A DNA stretch of 64,000 bases from assembly GCF_037325665.1 (NCBI RefSeq), contig NC_090258.1:42625837-42689836 (forward strand), written 5' to 3'. Numbering within the stretch: the first letter of the stretch is position 1; every line of letters begins with the position of its first letter. The stretch comes from Littorina saxatilis. Taxonomy: Eukaryota; Mollusca; Gastropoda; Littorinimorpha; Littorinidae. The notes beneath the pieces were generated by a model. It had not been told where the DNA came from, did no database searches, and was given only the letters and a program-made list of their open reading frames with translations. A program made the translations under genes and the position numbers. Positions 1 to 11,250 of this stretch are shown piece by piece.

Positions 1-1378
1 AATGTAAACAGTACTGCACATGGTCGTTTCGAACATGGATGAGATAAATGCATTCATTATTCAAAACGTTTGCTTAATAAGATAAACCTGAATAACTGGT
101 CAAATATCAATGCATTTTCGCTGTCTGACTTGTCTCTATTGCCATACAGAAAATCATCAGCGGTTAGCAAATCATAGTTGGGCAGTGTTGACAAGGTGCC
201 TTCACGTGTTTGAAGATATAAGGAGCAATGGAAAATATAGTGCTCCGCATTTTCAACAGGATAACCACAAGTGCATGACGGGTCGGGAGTTAAATGTCTG
301 TCGAATAGATCACTATTTAGATTGCTGATCCTCAATCTCAGTCTGCAATGGATAATTTCTGATTTTCGATCAGATGTGTATCTATACGAGGGAACAACAG
401 AATCATCAGAACTAATACGTTTTTTAAATAACCCAATAGAGTCAAGTTGTTTTACAGTATCTGGAAGCTCATTCCACAGGGAAGTCGAAGACAGAAAAAA
501 ATGACTTTTTATACAGTTCAGTTCGAGAGTGGGGAGTCTGTCTATCAAGTGGTCTTCGTCTATGGTAAGGGTTCACAGAAGCAACGAGAGGAGGCAGACG
601 TTCTAGTAAATATGGTGGCACGCGTGCATTAACTAATTTGAAATACAAAATCAATTTGTGTCTTTTTCGCCTCTCCTTCAGTGTTGTAAATCCTGATTCA
701 TCGTACAATTTTTGGTGACTCGTGCCACGAACTGCACCTATAATGGTTCTTATGGCATCGAGATGCAAGTTTTCTAATAAAGTAGCTAATCTGTCAGAAC
801 AATTATCCCAAATGACGTCAGAGAAATCAAAATGGGGAATAATAAAAGATTTATACATAAGTTCAAGTGCCTTTCGGCTAAGGCGATACTTATAGGACCG
901 AAAAAATGAGAGAAGAACACGTACTTTAGATATAATTGACTGAACATGTGATTCCCATTTGCAGTCGCTCTGAATTAGTACACCAAGATGTTTGTGAACG
1001 TGGTTTTCTCTCAGAATTGTTCCATCAAATACAAGAGGAAGGGTTTCAGGATTCTATTTCTAGAAAAGGTCATCAAATCTGTTTTTAAATTATTGAAATT
1101 AACTTTCCATTTTTCCGCCCAGTGTGCAATTTTGGCTAAGTGTGCATTTAAGATCTGTGTCCGCGTGTTAGCATCATTTAGAGATAAATACAAACTGGTA
1201 TCATCAGCAAAAAGTTTAATGACAGATTCGATATCAATGACAATATCGTTAATGTACACAAGGAACAGCAAGGGCCCCAGAACAGAACCTTGGGGAACAC
1301 CTGAACAAACACGACCGTATGTCGATTTCCTGCCTTGGATAACAACGGCTTGTAACCTGCCTGTCAAATAATCTTCAG
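1..1378 (-). mobile_element. 5'-truncated LINE, reverse transcriptase end (jockey/CR1-like group)
   Basis: Minus-strand frames carry the second half of a non-LTR reverse transcriptase. Around 1011-1367 are GVPQGSVLGPLLF and the catalytic FADDTSLYL box. Around 469-858 follows the thumb/connector with HFDFSDVIWDNC. Around 57-548 is the tail domain with LWNELP, HCRLRL and a zinc-knuckle-like CTCGYPVENAEHYIFHC. The three blocks are in different frames, so the copy is broken by at least two frameshifts. The endonuclease and front of the RT are absent, as expected of a 5'-truncated insertion ending near 1378; the 3' end runs off the window. A related shorter copy lies at 38340-38830. The exact clade is uncertain. 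Confidence 0.8.
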
Positions 1379-1518
1379 CTTATTGCTGGGAAACTACTGG
1401 GCGCAGTTCGTTCAAAAGTTGATACACTAACTTATTAATATGTCCGATTGATCGTATTAAAACTTCATAATGTTACCTGGGACCCAAATGCCAAATAATC
1501 CACAAAAACGACTCTTGG

Positions 1519-1612
1519 CGGTGGGCGCGATTCGCGGTGGGATAGAACTGCTGTGCGGCTAATAGAAGAGCCAGCCAGCCAGCGACACCGGGTTCGATTC
1601 CCGGCATGGGCG
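1519..1612 (+). pseudogene. tRNA-derived remnant (B-box/T-arm only)
   Basis: GGTTCGATTCCCGG forms a T-arm stem-loop with a good B box, followed by a T run like a pol III terminator. The first strand that should pair with the trailing CATGGGCGG is not present, so no intact cloverleaf forms. It is most likely a tRNA-related SINE head or a decayed tRNA. Confidence 0.4.
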
Positions 1613-1975
1613 GTCTATTTTTTTTTTTAAATTCTTGTTCACTATTGTTTATTATGAACGTTTTGATGTTTTATTTTACTCTAATAATTTTTTTAATTGT
1701 GTAAAATAAATTAAAAAAAAAAGTTAAATCCACGTGCACAAGACAAAAACTTTCATACTGGGGGAGCGAGCTAGTCTGAAGAGCACTCGGGTCCAGCGCG
1801 AGCGTTTTTTATATTTTGACACCCGACATGTTATATAATGTATGGGTCGAAAGAAAGTCTCTGCTGACTTTCAATTGTTTCTTTCACAACTTCTGATGTT
1901 ATATATATTATCAGTTATTGTTAGATTTTACTGTGATATCCAAATGTATCAGTCCTAATGTCGAGAAAGCTGAAA

Positions 1976-2437
1976 TCATATCAGATCGAGGCGTAAAAAG
2001 TACACGCGAATGTCAAATTGGACCTTGTTCCCAAGGCCCACGGGTGTCTTTGTGTTCAAGAACATTGAGTTGTAGAGCCTCTTGAGATCTTCTTTCGACA
2101 GGGGGGGGGGGGGTGTGTGTCGCACATCCCCTTTCCCCTCACTCTTGATCCCAGCCATAGCCAGCTTGAAGTTTTCATTTGATTTCTTAAAAACGGGATC
2201 TTTGATCAAATCAAAAAGTTTGTTGTGGGGTGGTGCTTGCAAGTACCTGTTGAGGGCGTATCGCATCCCTTGGAGGCTTTTCCCCCTGTACAGCTGGCCA
2301 TCGTGGGTCTGCGCACAGACGTAAAAGCGTGCTAGGGTCTCATTCAACTGCTCCAGGGTAAAATGCTCAAAGTCAACGCCTTCATCCATCTCTCGAAGAA
2401 AGTCACGCAGTGCATTGGCAGCTGACAGGTTCATGCG
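1976..2437 (-). CDS. Crypton-type tyrosine recombinase fragment, exon 2
   Basis: The frame matches the N-terminal, DNA-binding part of the Crypton recombinase-like family (animal relatives KCTD1, QRICH1 and ZMYM proteins). Recognisable blocks are LNETLARFYVCAQT, GKSLQGMRYALNRYLQAPP, LSKEDLKRLYNS and PVGLGNKVQFDIRVYFLR. The acceptor is TTTTCAG just before CGC-ATG at 2437, and the 28-codon exon at 4191-4274 joins it in phase 0 to read APNTK/RMNLSAANALRDFLRE, a typical family opening. Family members continue with a recombinase catalytic domain (R..H..R..Y). Here the match stops after YFLR and a stop follows at 1976, with no donor site. The catalytic part is therefore missing and this is probably a dead, truncated copy. 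Confidence 0.7.
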   Translation of the reverse strand, partial: RMNLSAANALRDFLREMDEGVDFEHFTLEQLNETLARFYVCAQTHDGQLYRGKSLQGMRYALNRYLQAPPHNKLFDLIKDPVFKKSNENFKLAMAGIKSEGKGDVRHTPPPPLSKEDLKRLYNSMFLNTKTPVGLGNKVQFDIRVYFLRLDLI

Positions 2438-2730
2438 CTGAAAACACAAAATCATTTTTACAGTTGGTTCCACGTTTCTTGAAGTTTTATCATATTTTCA
2501 ACAGGGGGAGGGAGGGGGGGGGGGGGGGTACACTAACTCGCACAATATAATTTATTTCTTGCATTTAATTGTTCAGTTACATTTACATTGTTACAGTTTT
2601 TTTCAATAAAAGATGATTGAATTGAAACTTACTAACTGTATTTTTATCAAAACTGCATCTCTTACTCTTAGCACAGTAGTGAACATGATTTATTCCCAAA
2701 CCAACTGGACCTTAATGCCAAAATAAGATA

Positions 2731-2907
2731 CAGTGCAACCTCCCTTTTAAGACCCCTGCATATTATCAGACTTAATTCCCATTTTTAAGGCTATGGTTTT
2801 TCAATTTTTTGTTTCATAATGACTTGAGATACACCTCCATTGCAACTGTAAGATTTCCTCCTTTTTCAGACCTGATGTTTAAAGGTTTTTAAAGGGAGGT
2901 TCCGCTG
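2731..2907. mobile_element. TA-flanked MITE, CAGTGGAACC family (copy 1)
   Basis: It begins CAGTGCAACCTCCCTTTTAA and ends with its inverted counterpart, TTAAAGGGAGGTTCCGCTG, with TA on both sides. It is about 177 bp and noncoding. Three relatives lie at 50427, 54487 and 55198. The TA target and short TIRs suggest a Tc1/mariner-type non-autonomous element. Confidence 0.75.
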
Positions 2908-3104
2908 TAAATGTACCCAACATAATTTATCAGTAACCATGCATCATTGCATGCCTCGAACGGCAAAATGATATCAGATCTCGGCTTATGCCTCGATCTG
3001 ATATCTTATTTTTTGCCTTTCTCAACATTGTCAGTGAGTAATTTTAACTGTTCACTGGAAATAATGCCTGTTTGGTAACATTCCCTGCATTTTGTCCATT
3101 CCTC

Positions 3105-3862
3105 TGTTTTTGAGTCACTTGAGAAAAAGTGACTCTATGTAATCGGTCAGTGTTAGTCTGTCCGGCCGGCCGGCTGTCCGGCCGGCCGTCCGTCCGTCCG
3201 GCCGGCCGTCCGTAGACACCACCTTAACGTTGGACTTTTCTCGGAAACTATCAAAGCGATCCGGCTCATATTTTGTTTAGTCGTGACCTCCAATGACCTC
3301 TACACTTTAACGATGGTTTCGTTGACCTTTGACCTTTTTCAAGGTCACAGGTCAGCGTCAAAGGAAAAATTAGACATTTTATATCTTTGACAAAGTTCAT
3401 CGGATGTGATTGAAACTTTGTAGGATTATTCTTTACATCAAAGTATTTACATCTGTAGCCTTTTACGAACGTTATCAGAAAAACAAGGGAGATAACTAGC
3501 CTTTTCTGTTCGGCAACACACAACTTAACGTTGGGCTTTTCTCGGAAACTATAAAAGTGACCGGGCTCAAATTTTATGTGAACGTGACTCCCAGTGACCT
3601 CTACACTTTGACGTCTGCTTTGGTGACCTTTGACCTTTTTCAAGGTCACAGGTATGTCTTGAAGGAAAAAAATTGAAATATCATATCTCTGAAACTATTC
3701 ATCGGATTTGATTCAAACTTTATAGGATTATTCTTTACATCAAATTATTTACATCTGTATTGTGTTGTGAATAGCAATTTCTTCCTGTCCATCTGATGCC
3801 TCATATAATATTCAGAACTGCGAAAGTGACTCGATCGAGCGTTTGCTCTTCTTGTTTTATAT
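3105..3862. repeat. Interspersed repeat with two ~300-bp internal subunits
   Basis: Two related halves each contain a TTAACGTTGG.CTTTTCTCGG motif, then GTGACCTTTGACC or a variant, CAAGGTCACAGGT, and a TAGGATTATTCTTTACATCAAA motif. The outer edges carry AAAGTGACTC-like sequence. The front holds a (GGCCGGCC/CCGTCCGT) stretch. It is noncoding and sits in the intron of the Crypton-like fragment. I recognise the type as common in gastropod genomes but cannot name the family. Confidence 0.6.
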
Positions 3863-4190
3863 TGCTGCTTGGGTACTTTACCTGCATTTTTTGTGTGTGC
3901 TTGTACTGCATACATGCAGCTCTGGTGATCATTTTACAAATTGTATAGCAACTGTGGTACTATTGACAGATTATATATATCTCCTCTTTCATATATTTGT
4001 GTGTTGTAAGTGGCTATTTTCAGTTATGTATCTTCATTTATTCAAATTATTGTCTGTTTTTACAGTTTTTACTTTTACTTCTTTCTGCATAAATTTACAT
4101 TCACCTTGGAAGTTGGACCTGGGCATTAATTCTAGTGAATTGTAAACATTATTGATAGTGATACACTGCCTTGTAATTTTTTTTACTCAC

Positions 4191-4274
4191 CTTTGTGTTT
4201 GGAGCAGCAAGTTTTGCTCGCTTTTCACCAACATCTGCTTGAGTCAATCTTGCAAACCTTTTCTTTGATGCCAT
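4191..4274 (-). CDS. Crypton-type recombinase fragment, first coding exon
   Basis: An ATG at 4274 opens a basic 28-residue peptide (MASKKRFARLTQADVGEK...APNTK) that ends exactly at AAG/gtgagt. It joins in phase 0 to the exon at 1976-2437 across a 1.75-kb intron that contains a MITE (2731-2907) and an interspersed repeat (3105-3862). The start was chosen because the family typically begins with a short basic MA..(K)RFA peptide, and because the splice pair restores the conserved NTK...A...L.DFL context. Confidence 0.6.
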
Positions 4275-4504
4275 CTTGAAAGTCGACGTCTGCTACAAGT
4301 TACAACAGGGCTAATTACCTCCCTTGCATTGGTTTGTTTTGGGCTGTTCCATTCCCCTCCCACCGGTAGGAATAAAACCTTCAATTCTACTACTTCTCTG
4401 TGGAAGTTAAGTTGTAAAACTTTGTTTTTATTTATTTCACATCTTAATCTTTCTTATACAATTACTGTCGGCTTTTAAAGTTGTGCTTGTAAAGAATGGG
4501 AGAC

Positions 4505-4505
<1 letters not shown>

Positions 4506-4581
<76 letters not shown>

Positions 4582-4591
4582 GAGAGAGAGA

Positions 4592-4673
<82 letters not shown>
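4506..4673. repeat. (TA)n(GA)n microsatellite
   Basis: About 38 bp of TA dinucleotides run directly into about 130 bp of GA dinucleotides. It creates spurious RE-repeat frames. Confidence 0.95.
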
Positions 4674-4674
<1 letters not shown>

Positions 4675-4869
4675 TACAACACGAATGTTTTTTTTATATG
4701 GCTTGTATTTCAGTCAAGACCCAGAGGATGAATATCAAGGGACTCGCGAGTCTGGAGATTGGAACTGATAAAGAATGTAAAGCAATCATGTTTTAATCTG
4801 TCATTACAATTTTCTTTTTCATTAGAATTTTGAAAATTTGAATAAAAAAGTTATTTAATAATATTTCAG

Positions 4870-6500
4870 CTTCTTTTTATTCCCACCGTGACTAGCAAGC
4901 AAATGAGCTTTACAAACGCAGCGCTTTTTGCAACAGCAGTTGATCTGATTATCTAATTTTTATTGTTTTGAGAAAGAGAGAAACTTGTCTAATGTGTGTC
5001 CAGTTATGATGACAACCATTACACTTCCAAGCTCATTTTTTTGTCACGGAGATATCCATATATCCAGACTTGCAATTTATTTTTACGTATTATCGAAACA
5101 ACGACGTGACTTAGAATTGTTAACCAGAGAACGATCACAACTGTAGGTACAATATGATTGGCCACATTGTGTACGTTGTCAAGCTGTTTACGCTTACAAC
5201 TGAATTGCACAATAATAACCAGGTTTGTAGTACCTTTCTTTCTAGCAAGAATTCATAAAGAATTGTTTTGGAGGGACACCAAAAAATCACAGGGGTAATG
5301 TCTACTAAACACACCTTAGCATCATAACCAATGAAGCGGTACTCGACCTAATAGATGTAACTTAGCTCTTTCTTACGTATGTAAGTGAATGACAATGTTG
5401 CGATTATTTTGACATGAGAAATATTTAAACGAATGAGTAGTGTATTACCTTGGAGGACCAGTCACCGGAGAGAATCTAGATATAATGGGCAGGTAAGAAG
5501 TATTTGCCTGAAGCTCTGGGTATAATTAATCGATGTCCAATGAGAGCTATCGCAGCATTGATTTGGGTTCGTGTGCATCCCCCGGTAGACATTCACATTT
5601 TGTGCTTAAGTAAAGTATTTTTCATCCTAGTTTATGGAAAGTTAACTTTGTTCTTGTTTGTGCTAGATGTCTTTTTGTATACGGAGCAACAACACAAGTA
5701 ACATAAGAATTGTTAAAAGTAATAAAAACTGTGGAAGCAAAACTGGGCCAAGAGCAATATAAGAGGTAGAAAGTGGGAGTTTTTGAAGTTTATGTAAGTG
5801 GTAGCTTGAATCCGAGACATCAATGGCAATACAACCCCTGCCCACATTATTGGCTTCATAAACATACATTTATTTTTAAACAATATTTGATAGTATGACC
5901 ACACAATTTGGGATTATTGTTTGTGTGCTTTAGAACGCTAACTCACAAGTTACCTATTTAGAAAGGAAGGTTTATGAATGTATTACACAATGAAAAAATG
6001 TGTGCAAAGTGCAATAATGGCGATATTGGAGATGGATTTCATTGTGTGTTTAATAGCAGTTTCTTTAGCGAACTCAGATTTGTTTTATTCCATTTAAGTA
6101 TTGCCATTAACCTATTGTGATTAAGTTTTAACTTTTGTTTTTCTCAACAAACAAATAAAAAAGTATTGTTAAGTTTAACTCACTTTGTAAAGTGTAGTTA
6201 AAAAAGAAATCTAAATTGGTGTCGATAAGTAAAAATGATATAGGGCGGAATGAGTGTGTTTATGTATTAGTTGATACAGTCTGCATTTCCTTCTTGTCCT
6301 TGTTTTTTTGTTTTTTCATGTACCCCCATGAGGTTTCTTAAATAAATCATTTGCCTTGCCTTGATAATTTTGGTAGATTCACTGAAACCCCAAGGGTTTA
6401 ATTACAAGAGGAATTCCTCCTTTTGTCAATGTACAGACACGTCATTGATTTTTCCATTAAGGTTGCAATGGGGGTTACCCAATGTTGAGTACATTTAACT
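4870..6500. other. No recognisable gene
   Basis: AT-rich sequence with only short, low-complexity frames. No domain, splice chain or clear repeat boundary was recognised. Confidence 0.5.
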
Positions 6501-6504
6501 GCCC

Positions 6505-6575
6505 CGTACCGTCGCGATATAACCTTCGTGGTTGAAAACGACGTTAAACACCAAAGAAACAAACAAACTGCCCCG
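6505..6575 (+). repeat. 3' tail of a SINE-like retroposon
   Basis: CGCGATATAACCTTCGTGG, then GACGTTAAACACCAAAGAAA, matches the tail of the longer copy at 10011-10405. The head is missing. Confidence 0.6.
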
Positions 6576-7025
6576 TTTTGTCCATTTCGGATAGGCTAGT
6601 GTCATGTATAAAAGATTGTGTAATAATCGCTTCCCTGTTTGAATGTGTTTAAAAGCCAGTATTTAGAAGGTTTGACATAGACCCCAGCCGGCATTGCAGC
6701 CAAGTAGAAAGGACAGCATCTATGCTCCGTGAGCAGTCGGTTTAACCGGCTTGCCGAACGGTTATGCTTGTTAACATGGCTTGTTCTACAAATTAAACCA
6801 CACCACCCTGTATCTCAGCGTTTGATCTTCTATTTCCATGAACGCATAAGTGTGACAGTGTAGCAAGATTTCAACGAACCCAGCAAGTTTACAACAGCTG
6901 TGCAATGCAACGCTAATCCTCCCCTTCATCGGAAGTCATACGAGCCCAGCTCCTCCCAAGGCGAACTAAAGCTCCCCTTTGACACTGTTATCGCAGGATC
7001 TCGCACTGGTGTCACCCGAGCCGTC
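6576..7025. other. No recognisable gene
   Basis: Single-copy-looking sequence up to the left end of the 7026-10010 element. No coding signal was seen. Confidence 0.4.
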
Positions 7026-7834
7026 TAGTTTAGTAGATTTAGTAGGGGTTCCTTCAACCTCTTAAATATTTTTTTAATTGGCATTACTAGATCGGAAAAT
7101 GTATTATGATAACGGTTTGCTATGTTCACAGCTCAGTTTTTGTGCTAAACGACCGAGAGGGGCTCCCGAGCCACCCCGGGTGGGGGTCCTTTGGCGTCAA
7201 CAGAAAATAATTATCTAATCAGTAATATGGTTAAGTGACACATCTATTTAGGGGTTTTCGAGGGCGCTGATTCCAAAAATGATGCTTTTATCTCGATTAA
7301 ATGTCATGATCAAAGCTAAGAGACGATATATTGCAAATAATAATATTTTTATCCATAAAAAGTGAAGAAAAATATTCAAAAACAAAAAACATTTTATTGA
7401 GAGCAATAGAGAGCAAAATGCAAACAATAATATTAATAAGGACAAATCAGCATAGCTGAAAGTGTTGTCAACAAAATATAGGACATAATAATTATTATGC
7501 AATAGGTTTATTAAAACATCAACTCTTTATTGAAACATATGATTATGTTATAAAATTTAGCTTATTACCTAGGTCATTACTGTAAAAGTATCAACACTAT
7601 GCAATAGCATTGCATAGATGTACTTTGTGTCTAATTGAGAAAGATACAAGTAGTCATCTAGACAACTATATTAATCATATCAATTAATCAGAAAGTGTTA
7701 AACATTTAGTCAAAATTGATAATTCTGTCATGAAAGCTGTTGAACTTATCTTGACTGATTTGAACGGTTAAATCACGTGCTCATTTCTAAAAAAAAACGT
7801 TATCAAAAATAAACTATTATAATACACCCACAAT

Positions 7835-8150
7835 TAATGTTTGGCGTAATCTCAAAATAAAAAAAATATACAAGAATAGTTGGCAGCATCTCAAATGAGA
7901 CGTATACAAGGAATAGTTTAAGCATAATCTCATAATAACATGAATACAGGGAACTCGTAACACATATACGGAGAATGTTTGGTGTCATCTCATAATAACA
8001 ACTACTATGAATAGTTGGCATCATCTCATGCAAACACACTTACAACGAGTGTTTGGCATCATCTCATAATAACACACCTACACGAAAAGTTTGGCATAAT
8101 TTCATATCAACAAAACCCTAAAGGAATGTTTGGCATAATCTCGGGTAAAC
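7835..8150. repeat. Degenerate minisatellite in the TIR element
   Basis: About seven imperfect units of roughly 40-47 bp share (A)GTTTGGCATAATCTCATAAT. It lies just downstream of the nuclease frame, probably in its 3' untranslated region. Confidence 0.6.
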
Positions 8151-8215
8151 CAAATCTTCATCATATCTGCGTCTGTCAACATATCTGGTAGTGAACCATT
8201 GTACAAAGGAGACAG

Positions 8216-9481
8216 TTACAACTCTTCATCACTTTCAAACATTGCGTCAAAGTCAACTTCATCCACTTCCATGTCTTCTTCATCTTCCGTTTCCTTGTCT
8301 TTAGGATCAATAGCAGCTAACAGATCAATCAAAGACGCTGGCAAAATGGGTTTTGATGACCATATCGGTTCCAGTAAGTCTTTTGCGTTTCTCATCCATC
8401 CCTGGCCTTCATCATAGGGTTTTGGTTTCTCTACAATGGCTATGTGCGCTCTTTTGTACAGAGCAACACGGTGGTTCACACGTTTGTTGTGTGGCTGCAG
8501 AGCAGCACGACAAGGAGGCAGACGAGCGAGGTCGACTTTGGACTTCGCGGTGAGTTTTTCATCTTCACCCACCATTTTGCAGAGCATTTTCCCACGAACT
8601 GTATTCACTGACAGTTCCCGACTGTGTCCATACATGACGCAGGCAAACTGTTCCAATGATTCGTCCACTTCATGGTGGATGCTCCATTCGTCACCAAGCC
8701 GTGCGAACGCTTCCTGAAACTTTGGGTTTTTCTGCAGTTTCTTCAACGGTCCTACCTTTCCCTTCCCTTTGAAGGCACTGGTGCAGTCTTCTCCACTCCA
8801 CACGTAGTACCCAAGAAGTGCGGCACAGTAGTTTTTTCCAAGAGACTCAGCAAACTCAGTGACGTTGATCAGCCGCCTGTGTTTTCCAGACCCTGTGTCT
8901 AGGTACACGTTCAATTTGATTTCATGAGCATGGTACAACAGGATGACAAATATGTCAGTATCAGGCGTCCTGACGACAGCGTCCTTGTATCCAATTGCTG
9001 CGGCGTGGTGGAGATACAGCACAACCCTTGTGTCGGTCTCCTCTTGGTTGCTGTAGATCGTATGAATCTCATGTGCCTCGACCTTTCCGTTGGATGATGT
9101 CAATTTATGGGCCCTTCCTTCTACGATCAGAACTGCCATGTCTGTCTTTTCGAGTCTTGAAGCTGCACGTTGGTCACTCCATACTCGAAATAAAAGCTGG
9201 CACAACTGCTTTTTGTTGTCGTCATTCGCTAGGAACTGCTTGAAGTCGCCAGGCTTCCTGGTTGATGGTCCATCGACAATGATTTTTTCTGATTTCCCCC
9301 GCCTTTCTCTCTCCTGTGCTTTGATGGACTGCGGATGGTAGCTGTCTGTCGAGAACAAGAAGTGTTTCTTCGCCACCATCTGGTCAAGGATTTGCAAGCA
9401 TATTTCACCAAAGGTCGGGGGCATGTTTGTGAGGATGTGAAGCAGAGCCATGCCATCCTGGATGAACAAGGCGTCTTTCAC
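8216..9481 (-). CDS. FEN/XPG-like (PIN-fold) nuclease homologue carried by the TIR element
   Basis: A 421-residue frame shows the order of acidic motifs expected of the FEN-1/XPG nuclease fold: FIQDGMALLH near residue 6 (first Asp), FSTDSYHPQSIKAQERERR near 43 (like the FEN-1 VFDGKPP...K...RR region), YSNQEETDTRVVLY near 144 (XPG-I acidic pair), VRTPDTDIFVILL near 169 (second Asp pair), then SGEDCTSAFKGKGKVGPLKKL near 227 (Asp plus helix-turn-helix G.GP...L). The C-terminus is acidic (EDEEDMEVDEVDFD). Large families of such proteins occur in invertebrate genomes; their substrate is unknown to me. The first codon at 9481 is GTG, so the true start is probably in a missing or undetected upstream exon. 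The frame itself has no stops over 1.26 kb, suggesting recent activity or selection. Confidence 0.7.
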   Translation of the reverse strand: MKDALFIQDGMALLHILTNMPPTFGEICLQILDQMVAKKHFLFSTDSYHPQSIKAQERERRGKSEKIIVDGPSTRKPGDFKQFLANDDNKKQLCQLLFRVWSDQRAASRLEKTDMAVLIVEGRAHKLTSSNGKVEAHEIHTIYSNQEETDTRVVLYLHHAAAIGYKDAVVRTPDTDIFVILLYHAHEIKLNVYLDTGSGKHRRLINVTEFAESLGKNYCAALLGYYVWSGEDCTSAFKGKGKVGPLKKLQKNPKFQEAFARLGDEWSIHHEVDESLEQFACVMYGHSRELSVNTVRGKMLCKMVGEDEKLTAKSKVDLARLPPCRAALQPHNKRVNHRVALYKRAHIAIVEKPKPYDEGQGWMRNAKDLLEPIWSSKPILPASLIDLLAAIDPKDKETEDEEDMEVDEVDFDAMFESDEEL

Positions 9482-10010
9482 AGTAAGGATGACCCTTGAT
9501 AATCATAGCATGAATCTATGACAACCCTGGTATATATTTTACTCACAGACTTTCACTGATTATTATTACTTTATATATAATAATTGATATGCAATACCTG
9601 AGGGGATAATGACAAGATTTTAAATGAAGAATATCATATGTTTACTAAGTATGTGCTAACTATTTAACCAATTTGAACTGGATATATTGTTTATTTTAAC
9701 CCAAAAAAATCGTAATTCATATGTGATCATGACATTTGATCGAGATAAAAACATCATTTTTGGAATCGGCACCCTCGAAAACCCCTAATTAGATGTGTCA
9801 CTTAACTATATTACTGATTAGATAATTATTTTCTGTTGGCTCCAAAGGACCCACACCCGGGGTAGCTTGGGGGCCCCTCGCGGTCGTTTAGCACAAAAAC
9901 TGAGCTGTGAACATAGCAAACCGTTATCATAATACATTTTTCGATCTAGTAATGCCAATTAAAAAAATATTTAAGAGGTTGAAGGCACCCCCACTGAATC
10001 TACTGCACTA

Positions 10011-10405
10011 GTCTCCCCCCGCGGGTTAGGGGGGGAGTCCCATTTTGGTTGGGACGAGAAAGAATTTACCCAATGCTCCCAAGCATGTCGTAAGAGGCGA
10101 CTAACGGATTCTGTTTCTCCTTTTACCCTTGTTAAGTGTTTCTTGTATAAAATATAGTCAATTTTTGGAAAGATTTTAGTCAAGCAGTGTGTAAGAAATG
10201 TTAAGTCCTTTGTACTGGAAACTTGCATTCTCCCAGTAAGGTAATATAGTGTACTACGTTGCAAGCCACTGGAGCAAATTTTTGATTGGTGCCATTGTGA
10301 ACAAGAAACAATTGACAAGTGGCTCTATCCCATCTCCCCCCTTTCCCCGTCGCGATATAACTTTTGTGGTTGAAAACGACGTTAAACACCAAATAAAGAA
10401 AGAAA
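10011..10405 (+). mobile_element. SINE-like retroposon common in gastropods
   Basis: Noncoding element of about 395 bp. It has a CCCGCGGGTTAGG head, a conserved core with GTCGTAAGAGGCGACTAACGG, and the tail CGCGATATAACTTTTGTGG...GACGTTAAACACC followed by AAATAAAGAAAGAAA. I recall this as abundant in caenogastropod sequence. It begins immediately at the end of the 7026-10010 element. Confidence 0.7.
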
Positions 10406-10456
10406 CCCGAGCCGTCTTCCGCTTTGTCTGGTTACATATTACAATGTACATTACAA

Positions 10457-10542
<86 letters not shown>

Positions 10543-10552
10543 AGTGTGTGTG
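10457..10552. repeat. (TG)n microsatellite
   Basis: Nearly pure TG dinucleotides with a short CGCG interruption. Confidence 0.95.
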
Positions 10553-10608
10553 TGTGCTCTTGAGTGTGCGAGTTAGAGCTAATTACTTAATTAGAACGCG
10601 TCCACGTT

Positions 10609-11225
10609 GTAATGCTATCCCACAGTCCGGGCTTCATCGAAGATTGCTTGACCAAAATGTCAATCAATTAGATCAAACAATGAGGTTGCATAGTGCCGCC
10701 TTAACTTTCACAATAAGCCAGATATGACGTCAACAACGACATTAGGCGAAATAAAATGGAAAACAAGTTGGGTGAGGCGATATAAAACATTTAGTCAGTC
10801 GGTATCAAACTAAAATATCAACACCACAAAACCAGTAATCACCAAGACTTCATTTAGATGGTCTCGGCTTGCTATACCTGAAGTCCAAGACAGGTCACGC
10901 TCGTCTCCGCGAAGCATGCAACCGTAGTATACTTACTGAACCTATTTTCTTTCATTTTGAAAAAAAAATAGAGAAGAGATAATTGATCTATATATATATC
11001 TATCTTTTTAAATCAGGAGAAGATGAGGAACACTATGCAATCCTTTTTTCAATCTGTTTAAAAAAAAAGAGGATTTTAATGACAACTTCAATGAGCAAAC
11101 TAATTGATTAATATTGTGCCTCCGAGCTGAAATGTAATCCAAGAGTCCGTACTTTGTCGAAGACTGCTCGACCACAATTTCAACAAGAAAATTGTTCATT
11201 TCAAAATGAACAGGCGTCCATGTTA
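10609..11225 (-). repeat. Two diverged fragments of the TTTAGTCAAG repeat family
   Basis: 10609-10800 contains an eroded match to the family core (CCCACAGTCCGGGCTTCATC, GCCGCCTTAACTTTCAC, GATATGACGTCA). 11100-11225 repeats part of it (GCTGAAATGTAATCCAAGAG, TCGAAGACTGCTCGACC). Better copies lie at 25130, 35392 and 52638. The level of change suggests old insertions. Confidence 0.6.
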
Positions 11226-11250
11226 TTTTGACAAAATGAATATTTTTGTT

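Larger units (their letters stand above)
7026..10010 (-). mobile_element. DNA transposon with 287-bp TIRs and a FEN/XPG-like nuclease frame
   Basis: Positions 7026-7312 and 9724-10010 are long inverted copies of each other, each about 287 bp, beginning TAG(T/C)..AGTAGATT.AGT and running inward to TCATGATCA. Both arms include a strip resembling the other arm with AACCGTTATCATAATACATT and the reverse of CTAATCAGTAATAT. Between them lies one long minus-strand frame (8216-9481), a degenerate AT-rich minisatellite (7835-8150) and little else. A SINE-like copy abuts the right end. No clear target-site duplication was identified (GTC on both sides is possible but weak). The superfamily is not identified: no DDE-type transposase was seen, so the nuclease is either cargo or the mobilising enzyme. 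Confidence 0.75.

Noticed and set aside
1519-1612. A functional tRNA gene
   Set aside because: Only the T-arm and terminator are convincing; acceptor and anticodon arms do not pair.
4496-4796. Arg/Glu repeat open frames
   Set aside because: Translation of the GA microsatellite.
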